Shown here: piece by piece, positions 36,768 through 45,566 of the stretch
Position numbering within the stretch: position 1 is the stretch's first letter
Layout: each line of letters starts with the position of its first letter
Source: Bifidobacterium hapali
GTDB lineage: Bacteria; Actinomycetota; Actinomycetes; Actinomycetales; Bifidobacteriaceae
Reading direction: 5' to 3'
DNA length: 64,000 bases
Assembly (NCBI RefSeq): GCF_002259755.1
Contig: NZ_MWWY01000024.1
Span: 22,437 to 86,436, forward strand
Program-made: the position numbers and the translations under genes
Notes under the pieces: model-generated
Seen by the model: the letters and a program-made list of their open reading frames with translations, nothing else
What the model was told of the DNA's origin: nothing
Databases searched by the model: none

Positions 36768-37994
36768 ATGCAAAACACTACTGAACTCAATATTCCTGTT
36801 GCGGACCCGAACGATCCGTACGCTATTCCGGCAGCCATGCCGTCAAGCGCTGACAAAGAGCCTCGTTCATTCGACGTGAACGATTTTCCTATGCCGACGC
36901 GCAAGCAAGAGGATTGGCGATACACTCCGATTGACCGTATCAGTGAATTCCTTGATGTGTTCAAGCCAAGCGGTGAAACTGCCATCGTTATCTCCAATGT
37001 GGATGGCACTCCAGTCGATCCGCAGCATGTCACAGTCAGTCAGAAGCCGCTCGGCGAAGGTGGTTCTGGTTCTGTATCCAAGCCTAGCGATCGCGCAGCT
37101 GCTGTCGAATGGAATGCAGGTCATACGGCGACCATTATCGAGTTGAAGGGCGAACTTACTCAGCCGACACTGATTCGTGTAATCGGCGGTGGCAATGATC
37201 TCGATGCATTACATCTGACGATTATTGCTGACGACGGTACGCACGGCGATATTGTCGTTGAACACAACGGTACTGCGCGTCTTGCAGAAGGCGTAGAAAT
37301 CACAACTGGCAAGGATTCACACATTTCTGCCACCTTCATCCAAGAATGGGATAAAGGGTCCAAGCATGTAGGCAACCATCGGATTCACGTCGGTGAGAAT
37401 GCTTCACTACGCCATTCTGTTATCACGCTCGGCGGCGATGTTGTCCGTATCCGTATGGATCAGGATTTTGGCGGAGCACAAGGCGATCTCAACATGCTCG
37501 GCATCTACTTTGTCGATCCGGGCGAGCATATCGAGCACCGCACGATGGTTGTGCACAATTATCCTGAATGCAAGTCCCGCGTGGTATACAAGGGCGCTCT
37601 TGACGGTAAAGACGCACACTCCACATGGGTTGGCAATGCGCTTATCGAGCCGACTGCTCCTGGCACAGACTCGTATGAGCTCAATCGCAATCTGGTCCTC
37701 ACGCCGGGTGCAATCGCCGACTCTGAACCGAATCTTGAGATTGAGAACGGCAACATTATCGGTGCAGGGCATGCTAGTTCCGTGGGTCGTTTCGATGACG
37801 AAGAGCTGTTCTATTTGCAGTCTCGTGGCATCCCTGAAACGGAAGCTCGCAAGCTCGTTGTGCGTGGTTTCTTCGGTGAACTCGTTGAAGAAATTGGCGT
37901 ACCATCTGTCGCTCAACACCTCATGGATGTAATCGACCGCAGACTTGCCCGCGGCGAGGATGCGGCTATGCAGGCAGTTCTAGAAGATAAGTAA
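36768..37994 (+). CDS. sufD: Fe-S cluster assembly protein SufD
   Basis: A 408-residue paralog of SufB that forms the SufBC2D complex. The N-terminal part has the typical PTRKQEDWRYTPIDRI block, and the C-terminal beta-helix ends in the family signature ELFYLQSRGIPETEARKLVV followed by GFFGELVEEI. ATG 36768 lies 4 bp after the sufB stop. A longer open frame begins inside sufB at 36672, but its Cys/Trp/Arg-rich residues are a shadow of sufB and are rejected. sufC follows 37 bp downstream. Confidence 0.94.
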   Translation: MQNTTELNIPVADPNDPYAIPAAMPSSADKEPRSFDVNDFPMPTRKQEDWRYTPIDRISEFLDVFKPSGETAIVISNVDGTPVDPQHVTVSQKPLGEGGSGSVSKPSDRAAAVEWNAGHTATIIELKGELTQPTLIRVIGGGNDLDALHLTIIADDGTHGDIVVEHNGTARLAEGVEITTGKDSHISATFIQEWDKGSKHVGNHRIHVGENASLRHSVITLGGDVVRIRMDQDFGGAQGDLNMLGIYFVDPGEHIEHRTMVVHNYPECKSRVVYKGALDGKDAHSTWVGNALIEPTAPGTDSYELNRNLVLTPGAIADSEPNLEIENGNIIGAGHASSVGRFDDEELFYLQSRGIPETEARKLVVRGFFGELVEEIGVPSVAQHLMDVIDRRLARGEDAAMQAVLEDK

Positions 37995-38031
37995 ACAAAG
38001 ATCGTTTATCGTTAGCAAACAGGAGAATCTA

Positions 38032-38811
38032 ATGTCCACTCTGGAAATCAAGGACCTGTACGCCTCCGTTGAAACTAAGGAAGGCCGTAAGCAGATCCTC
38101 AAAGGCGTGAACCTGACTGTCAACTCGGGTGAAACGCACGCCATTATGGGACCGAATGGTTCCGGTAAGTCTACGCTCGCCTACACACTCGCAGGCCATC
38201 CCAAGTATGAAGTTGACTCCGGCGAAGTGCTGCTCGATGGTGTTGATATTTTGAAGCAGACTCCGGATGAGCGTGCTAAGGAAGGTCTGTTCCTTGCCAT
38301 GCAGTATCCGGTCGAAGTGCCAGGCGTATCGATGACCAACTTCTTACGCACTGCAAAGACCGAGATCGATGGCAAAGCTCCGGCTATCCGCACATGGACC
38401 AAGGAACTGTCTGAAGCGATGAAGCGGCTGCGTATGGACCCGAAGTTCGCTACTCGTTCTGTCAATGAAGGTTTCTCTGGCGGTGAGAAGAAGCGTGCCG
38501 AAGTACTGCAGCTCGAACTGCTCAAGCCTAAGTTCGCAATTCTCGACGAAACTGACTCCGGTCTTGACGTCGATGCTCTGCGCATCGTGTCCGAAGGCGT
38601 GAACCGCGCCAAGGAGGCCAACAATTTCGGTATCCTTATGGTGACGCACTACACGCGCATCTTGAAGTACATTAAGCCGGATATTGTGCACGTATTCGCG
38701 GATGGTCACTTCATCAAGACCGGTGGTCCTGAGCTCGCTGACTACCTTGAAGAGCACGGCTACGACGAATATCTGCCTGAAGGTGCTGACTCCGAGTCCG
38801 CACTAGCCTGA
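38032..38811 (+). CDS. sufC: Fe-S assembly ATPase SufC
   Basis: The 259-residue ABC-type ATPase drives conformational change in the SufBD scaffold. Walker A is GPNGSGKSTLAYTLAG near residue 40, the signature is FSGGEKKRAEVLQ near 148, Walker B and the D-loop are FAILDETDSGLDVDAL, and the switch His is in MVTHYTRIL. ACAGGAGAATCT precedes the ATG. The Glu/Lys pattern around the signature is the SufC-specific form that separates it from transport ATPases. It ends the sufBDC block; the downstream suf genes lie beyond a 303-bp gap. Confidence 0.96.
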   Translation: MSTLEIKDLYASVETKEGRKQILKGVNLTVNSGETHAIMGPNGSGKSTLAYTLAGHPKYEVDSGEVLLDGVDILKQTPDERAKEGLFLAMQYPVEVPGVSMTNFLRTAKTEIDGKAPAIRTWTKELSEAMKRLRMDPKFATRSVNEGFSGGEKKRAEVLQLELLKPKFAILDETDSGLDVDALRIVSEGVNRAKEANNFGILMVTHYTRILKYIKPDIVHVFADGHFIKTGGPELADYLEEHGYDEYLPEGADSESALA

Positions 38812-38853
38812 GGCTGGGCTTTACCTTCGTAAGTTATAGTCTCAAGGGTTGCC

Positions 38854-38889
38854 GCGTGTGGTCAGGATGTTCTGTTCTCGACCACACGC
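38854..38889 (+). terminator. stem-loop after sufC
   Basis: GCGTGTGGTC pairs perfectly with GACCACACGC over a 16-nt loop, 42 bp after the sufC stop. It may separate sufBDC transcription from sufSUT. Confidence 0.55.
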
Positions 38890-38967
38890 TCTGTAACGTA
38901 GACAGCTTAACAGCTTACGTAATACGATTGAGATATCAGTAATACGCAACGGTTGTGTAATAAGTGA

Positions 38968-39055
38968 GCGGGGAATGGAGATATGTGTATTGTGACCGTA
39001 AGACTTGGCCGAGCGGCCCGGAGCGTGTCACGATACACATGTCTCCATTCCCCGC
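38968..39055 (+). promoter_or_regulatory. large imperfect stem-loop in the sufC-sufS gap
   Basis: The left arm, from GCGGGGAATGGAGA (38968) through about 38995, pairs with the right arm ending in TCTCCATTCCCCGC (39055). There is one bulge/mismatch and one G-U over about 28 bp, enclosing a loop of about 30 nt. It stands between sufC and sufS, 60 bp before the sufS ATG. It could be an attenuator, an RNA stabiliser, part of a small RNA or a bidirectional terminator; the sequence alone does not decide. Confidence 0.5.
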
Positions 39056-39114
39056 GGTCACCGCTGGAAATTACAGTGACTGAGCATAGGCATGGACATC
39101 GTAAGGGGGAATGA

Positions 39115-40386
39115 ATGGTTGATTTTGCAGCGATTCGGGAAGAATTCCCGATTTTAGATCAGGAGATTCACGGGCATCCGCTGGTGTATCTTGACTCGGC
39201 GGCGACATCGCAAAAGCCGCAGTGCGTGATTGATGCGGAAGCTGAGTTCTATCGCACGATCAACGCTGGTGTGCATCGTGGTGCTCATGAGTTGGCTGCT
39301 CGTTCGACGGTAGCGTTTGAAGAAGCTCGCACCAAAGTTGCTCATTTGGTCGGTGCGAATGCTGAGGAAGGTCAGGAAGAGGTTGTTGTCACTGGTGGTG
39401 CGACTGCTGGTCTGAACCTGCTGGCTACAGCGTTTGGTAATGCGAGCCTTGGACGTGGGGGAGAGGCTGCCAAGCGTTTCGCGTTGAAGCCCGGTGATGA
39501 GATTGTCGTCTCCAAAGCGGAACACCATTCAGTGTTACTGCCGTTCCAAGAACTTGCGTATCGTACTGGTGCGACGCTGAAGTGGTTTGATCTGACTGAA
39601 GATGGTCGCATTCGCTCTGATACGGCTGACGAGGTTATTACTGAACGGACTAAAGTTGTCGCTATCACGCATGTGGGCAACACTACGGGTGCGATTACTG
39701 ATATCGCTCCGATTGTGCGTCGCGCACATGAAGTGGGGGCTGTGTTTATTCTCGACGCATGCCAGTCTGTGCCGCATCTCAAGGTTGATTTCCATGCGCT
39801 TGATGTCGATTTTGCGGCATGGAGTGCGCATAAGATGTATGGACCGACTGGTGTTGGATTCCTTTATGGCAAGCGTGAGCTTCTTGAAGCGTTGCCACCG
39901 GCGAACTTTGGCGGTTCAATGGTTGAACTTGCGTGGATGGATCAGCCGGCGCAGTATATGGAGCCTCCAGCACGATTTGAGGCTGGTACTCAGCCGGTTG
40001 CGCAGGTCGTGGCGGCAGGAGTCGCTGCCGATTGGATGATGGCTATCGGTATGGAAAATATCGAGGCTCATGAGCGTACGATTGCTGCCGAACTGCTTAA
40101 GCTCGGTGATATTGATGGTGTGCGCATTCTCGGTCCTCGTGAGAACGTGGATCGTATCGGCACTGTCGCTTTTGACGTAGCTGGCGTGCACCCGCATGAT
40201 GTCGGTCAGTTTATCGACGCTCAGGGTATCGCTATTCGCGTTGGTCACCATTGTGCTCAGCCGGTACATCGTCATTTCGGGTTGTACGCTTCTAATCGTG
40301 CATCGAGTGGCGTTTATAATACGGTTGCTGATGCGCAGGCATTGGTTGATGCGGTCGCAAAGGTTCGTCCGTTCTTTAAAGCGTGA
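39115..40386 (+). CDS. sufS: cysteine desulfurase SufS
   Basis: The 423-residue PLP enzyme takes sulfur from cysteine and passes it to SufU. It begins with the family pattern REEFPILDQEIHGHPLVYLD and has AEHHSVLLPFQEL. The PLP Lys lies in FAAWSAHKMYGPTGVGFLYG near residue 242. The catalytic Cys is in RVGHHCAQPVHRHFG near 382, in the class II (SufS) form, followed by RASSGVYNT. GTAAGGGGG lies about 6 nt before the ATG. sufU follows 28 bp later. Confidence 0.96.
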   Translation: MVDFAAIREEFPILDQEIHGHPLVYLDSAATSQKPQCVIDAEAEFYRTINAGVHRGAHELAARSTVAFEEARTKVAHLVGANAEEGQEEVVVTGGATAGLNLLATAFGNASLGRGGEAAKRFALKPGDEIVVSKAEHHSVLLPFQELAYRTGATLKWFDLTEDGRIRSDTADEVITERTKVVAITHVGNTTGAITDIAPIVRRAHEVGAVFILDACQSVPHLKVDFHALDVDFAAWSAHKMYGPTGVGFLYGKRELLEALPPANFGGSMVELAWMDQPAQYMEPPARFEAGTQPVAQVVAAGVAADWMMAIGMENIEAHERTIAAELLKLGDIDGVRILGPRENVDRIGTVAFDVAGVHPHDVGQFIDAQGIAIRVGHHCAQPVHRHFGLYASNRASSGVYNTVADAQALVDAVAKVRPFFKA

Positions 40387-40414
40387 AATCGTTACTATAT
40401 TAGGGTATTAAAGT

Positions 40415-40963
40415 ATGAGTGATTTTGGTATGAGTGGCGACGACCTCGAACAGATGTATCAGGAGGTTATTCTCGAAGCTGCGCGTGATCCGCATGGCAA
40501 AGAGTCGTTCGCGCCTGATATATCGTCTGAGCATGGTGCTCAGGCGGGGAACACCACGATACGAGCTTCACATGAGTACTGCACGCCGGGTGAATCTCAT
40601 CAGTTTAATCCGACATGCGGTGATGAAGCGACTGTTCATGCGGAGGTTTCCGATGCTGAGCCGCACCGTATTGAACGACTTGTCTGGGATGGTCACGGCT
40701 GTTCTATTTCTCAAGCCAGCTTGTCGGTTATGGTTGATCTGTGCGCAGGGAAAACCGTAGATGAGGCGATGGAGCTGTTCCGTGATTTTCATGAGCTCAT
40801 GGAGTCTCGCGGAGCGGGTCTTAACGATGACGCTAAGGAAGAGAAACTTGAGGATGCGGTTGTTTTCCAAGGTGTCTCCAAGTATCCGATGCGTATCAAA
40901 TGCGCACTGCTCGGCTGGGAAGGCATGCGCGACTCGGTAGCTAAAGCGCTGGCTGCGAAATAA
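40415..40963 (+). CDS. sufU: SufU-type sulfur acceptor/scaffold
   Basis: A 182-residue SufU protein that receives sulfur from SufS in Gram-positive Suf systems. Zinc/active-site positions are visible: a Cys with Asp in the NPTCGDEA-like block (FNPTCGDEATVHAEV), WDGHGCSISQASLSVM with the second Cys, and RIKCALLGWEGM with the third. An additional Cys occurs upstream in HEYCTPGE. The N-terminal part has an unusual insert of about 30 residues (DPHGKESFAPDISSEHGAQA) compared with short SufU proteins. ATG 40415 has little Shine-Dalgarno; ATG 40430 is an alternative. Confidence 0.93.
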   Translation: MSDFGMSGDDLEQMYQEVILEAARDPHGKESFAPDISSEHGAQAGNTTIRASHEYCTPGESHQFNPTCGDEATVHAEVSDAEPHRIERLVWDGHGCSISQASLSVMVDLCAGKTVDEAMELFRDFHELMESRGAGLNDDAKEEKLEDAVVFQGVSKYPMRIKCALLGWEGMRDSVAKALAAK

Positions 40964-40970
40964 TCATTTT

Positions 40971-40996
40971 CGGCTCCTCTGTTATATGGGGAGCCG
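40971..40996 (+). terminator. weak stem-loop between sufU and sufT
   Basis: CGGCTCC pairs with GGAGCCG over a 12-nt loop just after sufU. There is no T-tract; it may only tune downstream expression. Confidence 0.4.
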
Positions 40997-41042
40997 GAGT
41001 ATATTGAAGAGCACAAGAGTTCTATACAACGTTTGGAGTGAT

Positions 41043-41645
41043 ATGAGCGACAATCTAGTGCCCGAACCCGAATCGTCGGTGTTCGACGCGGTGAATGAGG
41101 TACTGGGCGACGAGGAGGCCGCACGTCGCGTGATGGCCAATCCAAAACTGGCTGCCGGCTTCCCGAATGGACATCCGTCACCGGTTCAAACGGTGGATAA
41201 TACAGATGGGTCTGTCGAGATGTGTGCATGTGGTCGTCATCCAAAGCATGAATGTGGTCATGAAGGTGAACACAGTAGTGAAGATGATATTCCACTCAAA
41301 GCTGTTGATGATATCGGTCGCGCCACGGCTGAGGATGTGAAGGAAGCTCTGCATCAGGTTATTGATCCTGAATTGGGCATTGATGTCATCGATTTGGGCC
41401 TTGTATACGGTATTGAAATCGATGAGCTGGGCCGTGCAATTATTACGATGACTTTGACAACGCCAGCTTGCCCGTTAACCGATCTCATTGAAGATGAGTG
41501 TGCGAGTACCTTAGCTGGATTAGTTGAAGAATTCCGTATTGATTGGACGTGGCAACCGCGTTGGACCACTGACAAGATCACGCCAGAAGGTCGTGATCAG
41601 TTAGCAGCTCTCGGATTCAATTTCGACAATATGCCGCAGTACTGA
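41043..41645 (+). CDS. sufT: SufT/MIP18-type metal-sulfur assembly factor with Cys/His-rich N-terminal insert
   Basis: The 200-residue protein ends in a DUF59 (MIP18/SufT) domain of about 105 residues, with HQVIDPELGIDVIDLGLVYG and the conserved Cys in TMTLTTPACPLTDLIED. Such proteins help mature Fe-S targets. The first ~90 residues are not part of the usual compact domain and include CACGRHPKHECGHEGEH, three Cys and four His within 17 residues, possibly a metal site. ATG 41043 is preceded by TTGGAGTGAT; the longer frame from 40986 runs through the intergenic hairpin and is rejected. It closes the suf cluster. Confidence 0.88.
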   Translation: MSDNLVPEPESSVFDAVNEVLGDEEAARRVMANPKLAAGFPNGHPSPVQTVDNTDGSVEMCACGRHPKHECGHEGEHSSEDDIPLKAVDDIGRATAEDVKEALHQVIDPELGIDVIDLGLVYGIEIDELGRAIITMTLTTPACPLTDLIEDECASTLAGLVEEFRIDWTWQPRWTTDKITPEGRDQLAALGFNFDNMPQY

Positions 41646-41669
41646 GTGTATACTTCTCGCTATTGAGAA

Positions 41670-41710
41670 ATATGAGAAGCCCCCGACCTGAAGTCGGGGG
41701 CTTCTCATAT
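41670..41710. terminator. bidirectional terminator between sufT and glgC
   Basis: A perfect 18-bp stem, ATATGAGAAGCCCCCGAC with its complement, encloses CTGAA between convergent genes. Confidence 0.85.
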
Positions 41711-41741
41711 GAGTCTCAACTCATGCCGTGCTATCGCATGG

Positions 41742-42989
41742 CTAGTCGTCGACGACAGTACCCTTCGGCACGACAGTAATACCTTCCGGAGTCACTGTGA
41801 AGCCGCGTTCGAGGTCATGTTCAGTGTCGATACCAACTGTCGAGTTTTCGGTGAGTACGACGTTCTTATCGAGAATCGCCTTGTAGACGCGTGCACGACG
41901 GTTAATGATCACGCCGTCGAAGAGCACGGAATCGACCACCTGTGCCCACGAATGAATGCGCACATTTGGCGAAAGCACAGAGTGGTGTACTTCGCCGCCT
42001 GAGACAATCACGCCGGGGGAGACGATCGAATCGGTGGCGTGGCCGAGACGATCGCGACCAGCATGCACGAACTTTGCAGGAGGCAACGTGCCGGAATCAG
42101 TGTAAATCGGCCAAGCTTGGTTGTACAGGTTGAATTCTGGCACATAGGCGATCAAGTCCATATGCGCATCGTAGAACTGCTTAAGCGTACCCACGTCACG
42201 CCAATACGCGTGGTCAGTCTGCGTGGCGCCTGGAATAATATTCGAGTTGAAATCGTATACGCCAGCCTCGCCGCGTGCTGCGAAGTACGGAGCGATATCG
42301 CCGCCCATATCATGCTTAGTGTCTTCGGCTTTCTCATCCTTGGCAAGCGCATCGAACAGGGCATCCGTGTTGGCTACATAGTTACCCATTGAAGCGAGGA
42401 ATGAGTTCGGATCATCGGGCAAACCTTCAGTAGTAGCTGGTTTTTCTTGGAACTCACGAATCTGGTTCGGGTGGTCAGGGTCTACGCTAATCACGCCGAA
42501 CTGGTTCGACTGAGCAAGCGGCTGACGAATACCTGCAACGGTGAATTCAGCTCCTGACGCAATATGCTGTTCGACCATTTGGCCGAAGTCCATACGATAC
42601 ACATGGTCCGCACCGACAATCACGACGATGTCAGGCTGCACGTCTTCGATAATATTGATCGTCTGATAAATGGCGTCAGCAGAGCCGAGATACCAATGCT
42701 TGCCAAGACGCTGCTGAGCCGGTACAGGGGAGACATAATTGCCCAGCAGTGAGGAGAAACGCCACATTTGGGAAATATGACGGTCCAGCGAATGTGACTT
42801 GTACTGTGTGAGCACGATGATATGACGGTAGTCAGAGTTCACCAGATTACTCAGCGGGAAATCGATCAGACGGAACACGCCTCCGAAGGGGACTGCGGGT
42901 TTCGCACGATCACGGGTTAATGGCATCAGGCGAGTTCCTTCACCGCCCGCTAAGACAATAGACAGAATCTTCTGCTTGTTCTTCGCCAT
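41742..42989 (-). CDS. glgC: glucose-1-phosphate adenylyltransferase
   Basis: The 415-residue enzyme makes ADP-glucose for glycogen synthesis. It begins [25 protein letters not shown], the nucleotide-binding signature, then [19 protein letters not shown]. The allosteric/substrate Lys block is FQEKPA, and a C-terminal left-handed beta-helix ([12 protein letters not shown]) follows. ATG 42989 is chosen because AGAGAGGAGC lies about 6 nt upstream; an extra MTKREEHQ in the longer frame (43013) contains this ribosome binding site. It is not next to other glg genes in the window. Confidence 0.96.
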   Translation of the reverse strand: MAKNKQKILSIVLAGGEGTRLMPLTRDRAKPAVPFGGVFRLIDFPLSNLVNSDYRHIIVLTQYKSHSLDRHISQMWRFSSLLGNYVSPVPAQQRLGKHWYLGSADAIYQTINIIEDVQPDIVVIVGADHVYRMDFGQMVEQHIASGAEFTVAGIRQPLAQSNQFGVISVDPDHPNQIREFQEKPATTEGLPDDPNSFLASMGNYVANTDALFDALAKDEKAEDTKHDMGGDIAPYFAARGEAGVYDFNSNIIPGATQTDHAYWRDVGTLKQFYDAHMDLIAYVPEFNLYNQAWPIYTDSGTLPPAKFVHAGRDRLGHATDSIVSPGVIVSGGEVHHSVLSPNVRIHSWAQVVDSVLFDGVIINRRARVYKAILDKNVVLTENSTVGIDTEHDLERGFTVTPEGITVVPKGTVVDD

Positions 42990-43142
42990 CTGATGCTCCT
43001 CTCTTTTGGTCATCCACAGCGTCTTGCGACACCGAACTGCTTGTACCCACGCTTCTTCGTATGGGTGTCATGTCAATACTCGCACAAATTCGGCGACACG
43101 CAAGGTAGCCGCGCTGGCATGTCGCAAGTCTTGCATGACTTT

Positions 43143-44009
43143 TTAGCGAATTCTAGTCGAATAGAAAGCAACGGCACTTGATGCGGCAACATTCAGTGAG
43201 TCGACGCCGTGACTCATCGGAATCTTCACGGTCAGATCAGCGTTGGCAATCGTATGACGGCTCAGTCCGTCACCTTCAGTCCCGAAGATCAATGCAAGCC
43301 GCTCAATATAGTCTGGAGCGTCAGAATTGGTGTTGAGCCGACGAACGAGTTCGTCGAGACTGATTGAGTCGTCAGTTAGTGCCATCGCCACTGTAGTAAA
43401 GCCGAGATCATGCAGTTGTTTGAGTCCATCGAATGGCCACGCGTGTCGTGACTCGCTGTCAATACGCGTCCACGGAATCTGAAACACCGTGCCCATTGAC
43501 ACGCGAGCTGCACGTCGGTAGAGCGGATCTCCGCACGATGGCGTAACAAGCACAGCGTCGACATCGAGGGCCGCGGCAGAGCGCATCAGTGCGCCGACAT
43601 TCGTGTGATCAACAATATTTTCCATCACAGCAATACGTCGTGCTCCAGCACAAACATCAGCGACAGAAGGCAACGGCCAGCGTCGCATTGCTGACAGTGC
43701 GCCGCGATGCAGACGGTAACCGGTTAACTGTTTGAGCTGTTCGGGGGAGGCAACATACACGGGAATATCATTGCCCCAGTGTGCGTCTACGAAGTCGAAG
43801 GTGTCAGTCATGCCTTCGATCCACGGCTCTTCGACGAGCAATGAGATTGGTTCGCGTCCGGCAGCAAGCGCTCGATCGATTACTTTGGGGGATTCGGCAA
43901 TGAATAATCCTTTCTCTGGTTCGAGTCGATTGCGTAACTGGATTTCTGTGAGATTCGTGTATGCTGCGACACGCTCGTCGTCGATGGAATCGATGGTGAT
44001 GAAGCGCAT
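43143..44009 (-). CDS. SpoU/TrmH family RNA 2'-O-methyltransferase
   Basis: The 288-residue SPOUT methyltransferase has an N-terminal substrate-binding region (EPEKGLFIAESPKVIDRAL) and the knotted catalytic domain. Motif 1 is MENIVDHTNVGALMRSAAAL, motif 2 is LIFGTEGDGLS, and motif 3 is KIPMSHGVDSLNVAASSAVA. The family methylates ribose in tRNA or 23S rRNA; the exact target cannot be read here. ATG 44009 has GGAGG 8 nt upstream, whereas the longer frame (44126) reads through the neighbouring tRNA-Leu gene and is rejected. Confidence 0.92.
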   Translation of the reverse strand: MRFITIDSIDDERVAAYTNLTEIQLRNRLEPEKGLFIAESPKVIDRALAAGREPISLLVEEPWIEGMTDTFDFVDAHWGNDIPVYVASPEQLKQLTGYRLHRGALSAMRRWPLPSVADVCAGARRIAVMENIVDHTNVGALMRSAAALDVDAVLVTPSCGDPLYRRAARVSMGTVFQIPWTRIDSESRHAWPFDGLKQLHDLGFTTVAMALTDDSISLDELVRRLNTNSDAPDYIERLALIFGTEGDGLSRHTIANADLTVKIPMSHGVDSLNVAASSAVAFYSTRIR

Positions 44010-44068
44010 GTGCTGAACCTCCGCTGTAATGCAGTGATGCTGAGTATTGATAATGCTGTAAATACAAG

Positions 44069-44090
44069 AAAACCCCGTGTTTCCACGGGG
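44069..44090 (-). terminator. intrinsic terminator after tRNA-Leu
   Basis: On the minus strand CCCCGTG pairs with CACGGGG over a 4-nt loop and is followed by TTTTC, right after the tRNA gene. Confidence 0.85.
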
Positions 44091-44099
44091 TCTTGCTCG

Positions 44100-44187
44100 T
44101 GTCCGAGATGGGACTTGAACCCACACGCCTGTATAAAATAGGCACTAGCACCTCAAGCTAGCGCGTCTACCATTCCGCCACCCGGAC
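44100..44187 (-). tRNA. tRNA-Leu (anticodon GAG)
   Basis: An 88-nt minus-strand gene folds as a class II tRNA. The acceptor stem GTCCGGG pairs with CTCGGAC (one G-U). The anticodon stem CTAGC/GCTAG carries the loop TTGAGGT with anticodon GAG. A long variable arm follows (GTGCCTATTTTATACAGGC), and the T-loop is GGTTCAAGTCC. The discriminator base is A and CCA is not encoded. The long variable arm and the anticodon both support leucine. Confidence 0.96.
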
Positions 44188-44322
44188 GAGTGCGTTGTTC
44201 AGACAACGAGTAGATACTTTACCATCGATAATCCGATCGTCAAATCGTGGATGCTCTTCGGCGTGTCGCAAGTATTTGCAACGATGTATGAATCGTTGCA
44301 GGGATTGTGTAGCCTAGTGTTC

Positions 44323-45117
44323 ATGACAAATCCTCTGTTTCTTCTCGATCCTGAGCGTGATGACGTGCCGGTCAATAGCGACGAACTCAATACAGGGTGG
44401 AAAATCACGTTGCCAGCCTCAGTAAAGCGACATGCCATTCAAGCGATGCGATTATCTGACGGTGACGAACTTGATCTGTCTGACGGCGCAGGGTTGCGCG
44501 TTCGTGCAGTAATTGCTGATGCTACTGCTGGTGTAGCTGAAGTACGTGAAGTTGGTCGCGAACCGCAGCCGGTTGCGAAGCTCGCATTGATTCAGGCGCT
44601 GGCGAAAACCGGTCATGATGAGCAAGCCATCGACGCTGCTACGCAAATTGGTGTGGATCAGGTTATTCCTTGGCAAGCTGACCGTTCGATTGCCAAGTGG
44701 AAAGATGGTCGTACTGATCGCAAATGGCATCAAACGCTTGCTGCCGCTACAGAACAATCGCGACGTACGTGGATGCCTGAGCTGTCTGACTGTATTACCA
44801 GCCGTCAAATGGTAGCTATTTGCCGTCGTGCCTGCGTACACGGCGATCTCGTGGTAGTACTGCATCAGGATGCGACTGATACGTGGGATGGTATTGAAAC
44901 GCTCGCGCGAAATCTTGCTGATCAGTGTTTTGACGATGGCCGCTCGCGCACGATCAATGTGGTGGTCGGCCCAGAAGGTGGTATCAGTGATGATGAAATA
45001 ACCGCATTTCGTGACGCTGGAGCTCACGTATGTGTGCTCGGTACCACTATTCTGCGTGCATCACTTGCCGGTCCAGTGGCACTGACATTGCTGTCACGCG
45101 CGCTCGGCCGTATGTGA
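44323..45117 (+). CDS. rsmE: 16S rRNA m3U1498 methyltransferase
   Basis: A 264-residue SPOUT-class enzyme that methylates U1498 of 16S rRNA. The N-terminal PUA-like part has HAIQAMRLSDGDELDLSDG. The knotted C-terminal domain has KLALIQALAKTGHDEQAID, QSRRTWMPEL, VVVGPEGGISDDEI and LGTTILRASLAGPVAL, the RsmE signatures. ATG 44323 begins just before the conserved region; the frame stays open to 44251, with no support from composition. It opens the rsmE-hinT-phoH-ybeY-corC-era cluster of ribosome maturation genes. Confidence 0.94.
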   Translation: MTNPLFLLDPERDDVPVNSDELNTGWKITLPASVKRHAIQAMRLSDGDELDLSDGAGLRVRAVIADATAGVAEVREVGREPQPVAKLALIQALAKTGHDEQAIDAATQIGVDQVIPWQADRSIAKWKDGRTDRKWHQTLAAATEQSRRTWMPELSDCITSRQMVAICRRACVHGDLVVVLHQDATDTWDGIETLARNLADQCFDDGRSRTINVVVGPEGGISDDEITAFRDAGAHVCVLGTTILRASLAGPVALTLLSRALGRM

Positions 45118-45224
45118 TCAACTGATTATTGCCATATGTGGTACACATACGTGTTGCAATGCGACAAACGACCACCCTGCGCAATAGCATTAGAGACGAT
45201 ACAGCAATCGAATGAAGGAGCAAT

Positions 45225-45563
45225 ATGAGCGAGTCTACGGACTGCCTGTTCTGCAAGATCATCGCAGGCGACATTCCAAGTACCAAAGTGTATGAGGATG
45301 ACACTACGTATGCGTTTAAGGACATCAATCCGAAGGCTAAGGTACATGTGCTGATCGTGCCGCGTACGCATTACACGAATGTGGCTGAGCTTGCTGGGGC
45401 TGATCCGGCTGAGCTTGCGCATATCGTCGAGGTTGCGCAGTCGATCGCCGATAAGGAATTCCACGGTGCATACCGCTTAGTGTTCAACACTGGACTTGAT
45501 GCTGGGCAGACGGTATTCCACGTGCATGCACATGTGCTCACTGGTGAGACGCTGGACGAGTAG
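45225..45563 (+). CDS. hinT: HIT family purine nucleotide-binding protein (HinT-like)
   Basis: A 112-residue HIT protein with the start CLFCKIIAGDIPSTKVYEDD, the middle block INPKAKVHVLIVPRTHY and the catalytic histidine triad HVHAHVL near the C-terminus. HinT proteins hydrolyse purine nucleoside phosphoramidates, such as adenylated lysine. A strong GAAGGAG lies about 6 nt before the ATG. phoH begins 3 bp after the stop, so the two are coupled. Confidence 0.95.
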   Translation: MSESTDCLFCKIIAGDIPSTKVYEDDTTYAFKDINPKAKVHVLIVPRTHYTNVAELAGADPAELAHIVEVAQSIADKEFHGAYRLVFNTGLDAGQTVFHVHAHVLTGETLDE

Positions 45564-45566
45564 CCT

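Noticed and set aside
44010..44126. N-terminal extension of the RNA methyltransferase
   Set aside because: It overlaps the tRNA-Leu gene and its terminator. A proper ribosome binding site precedes ATG 44009.
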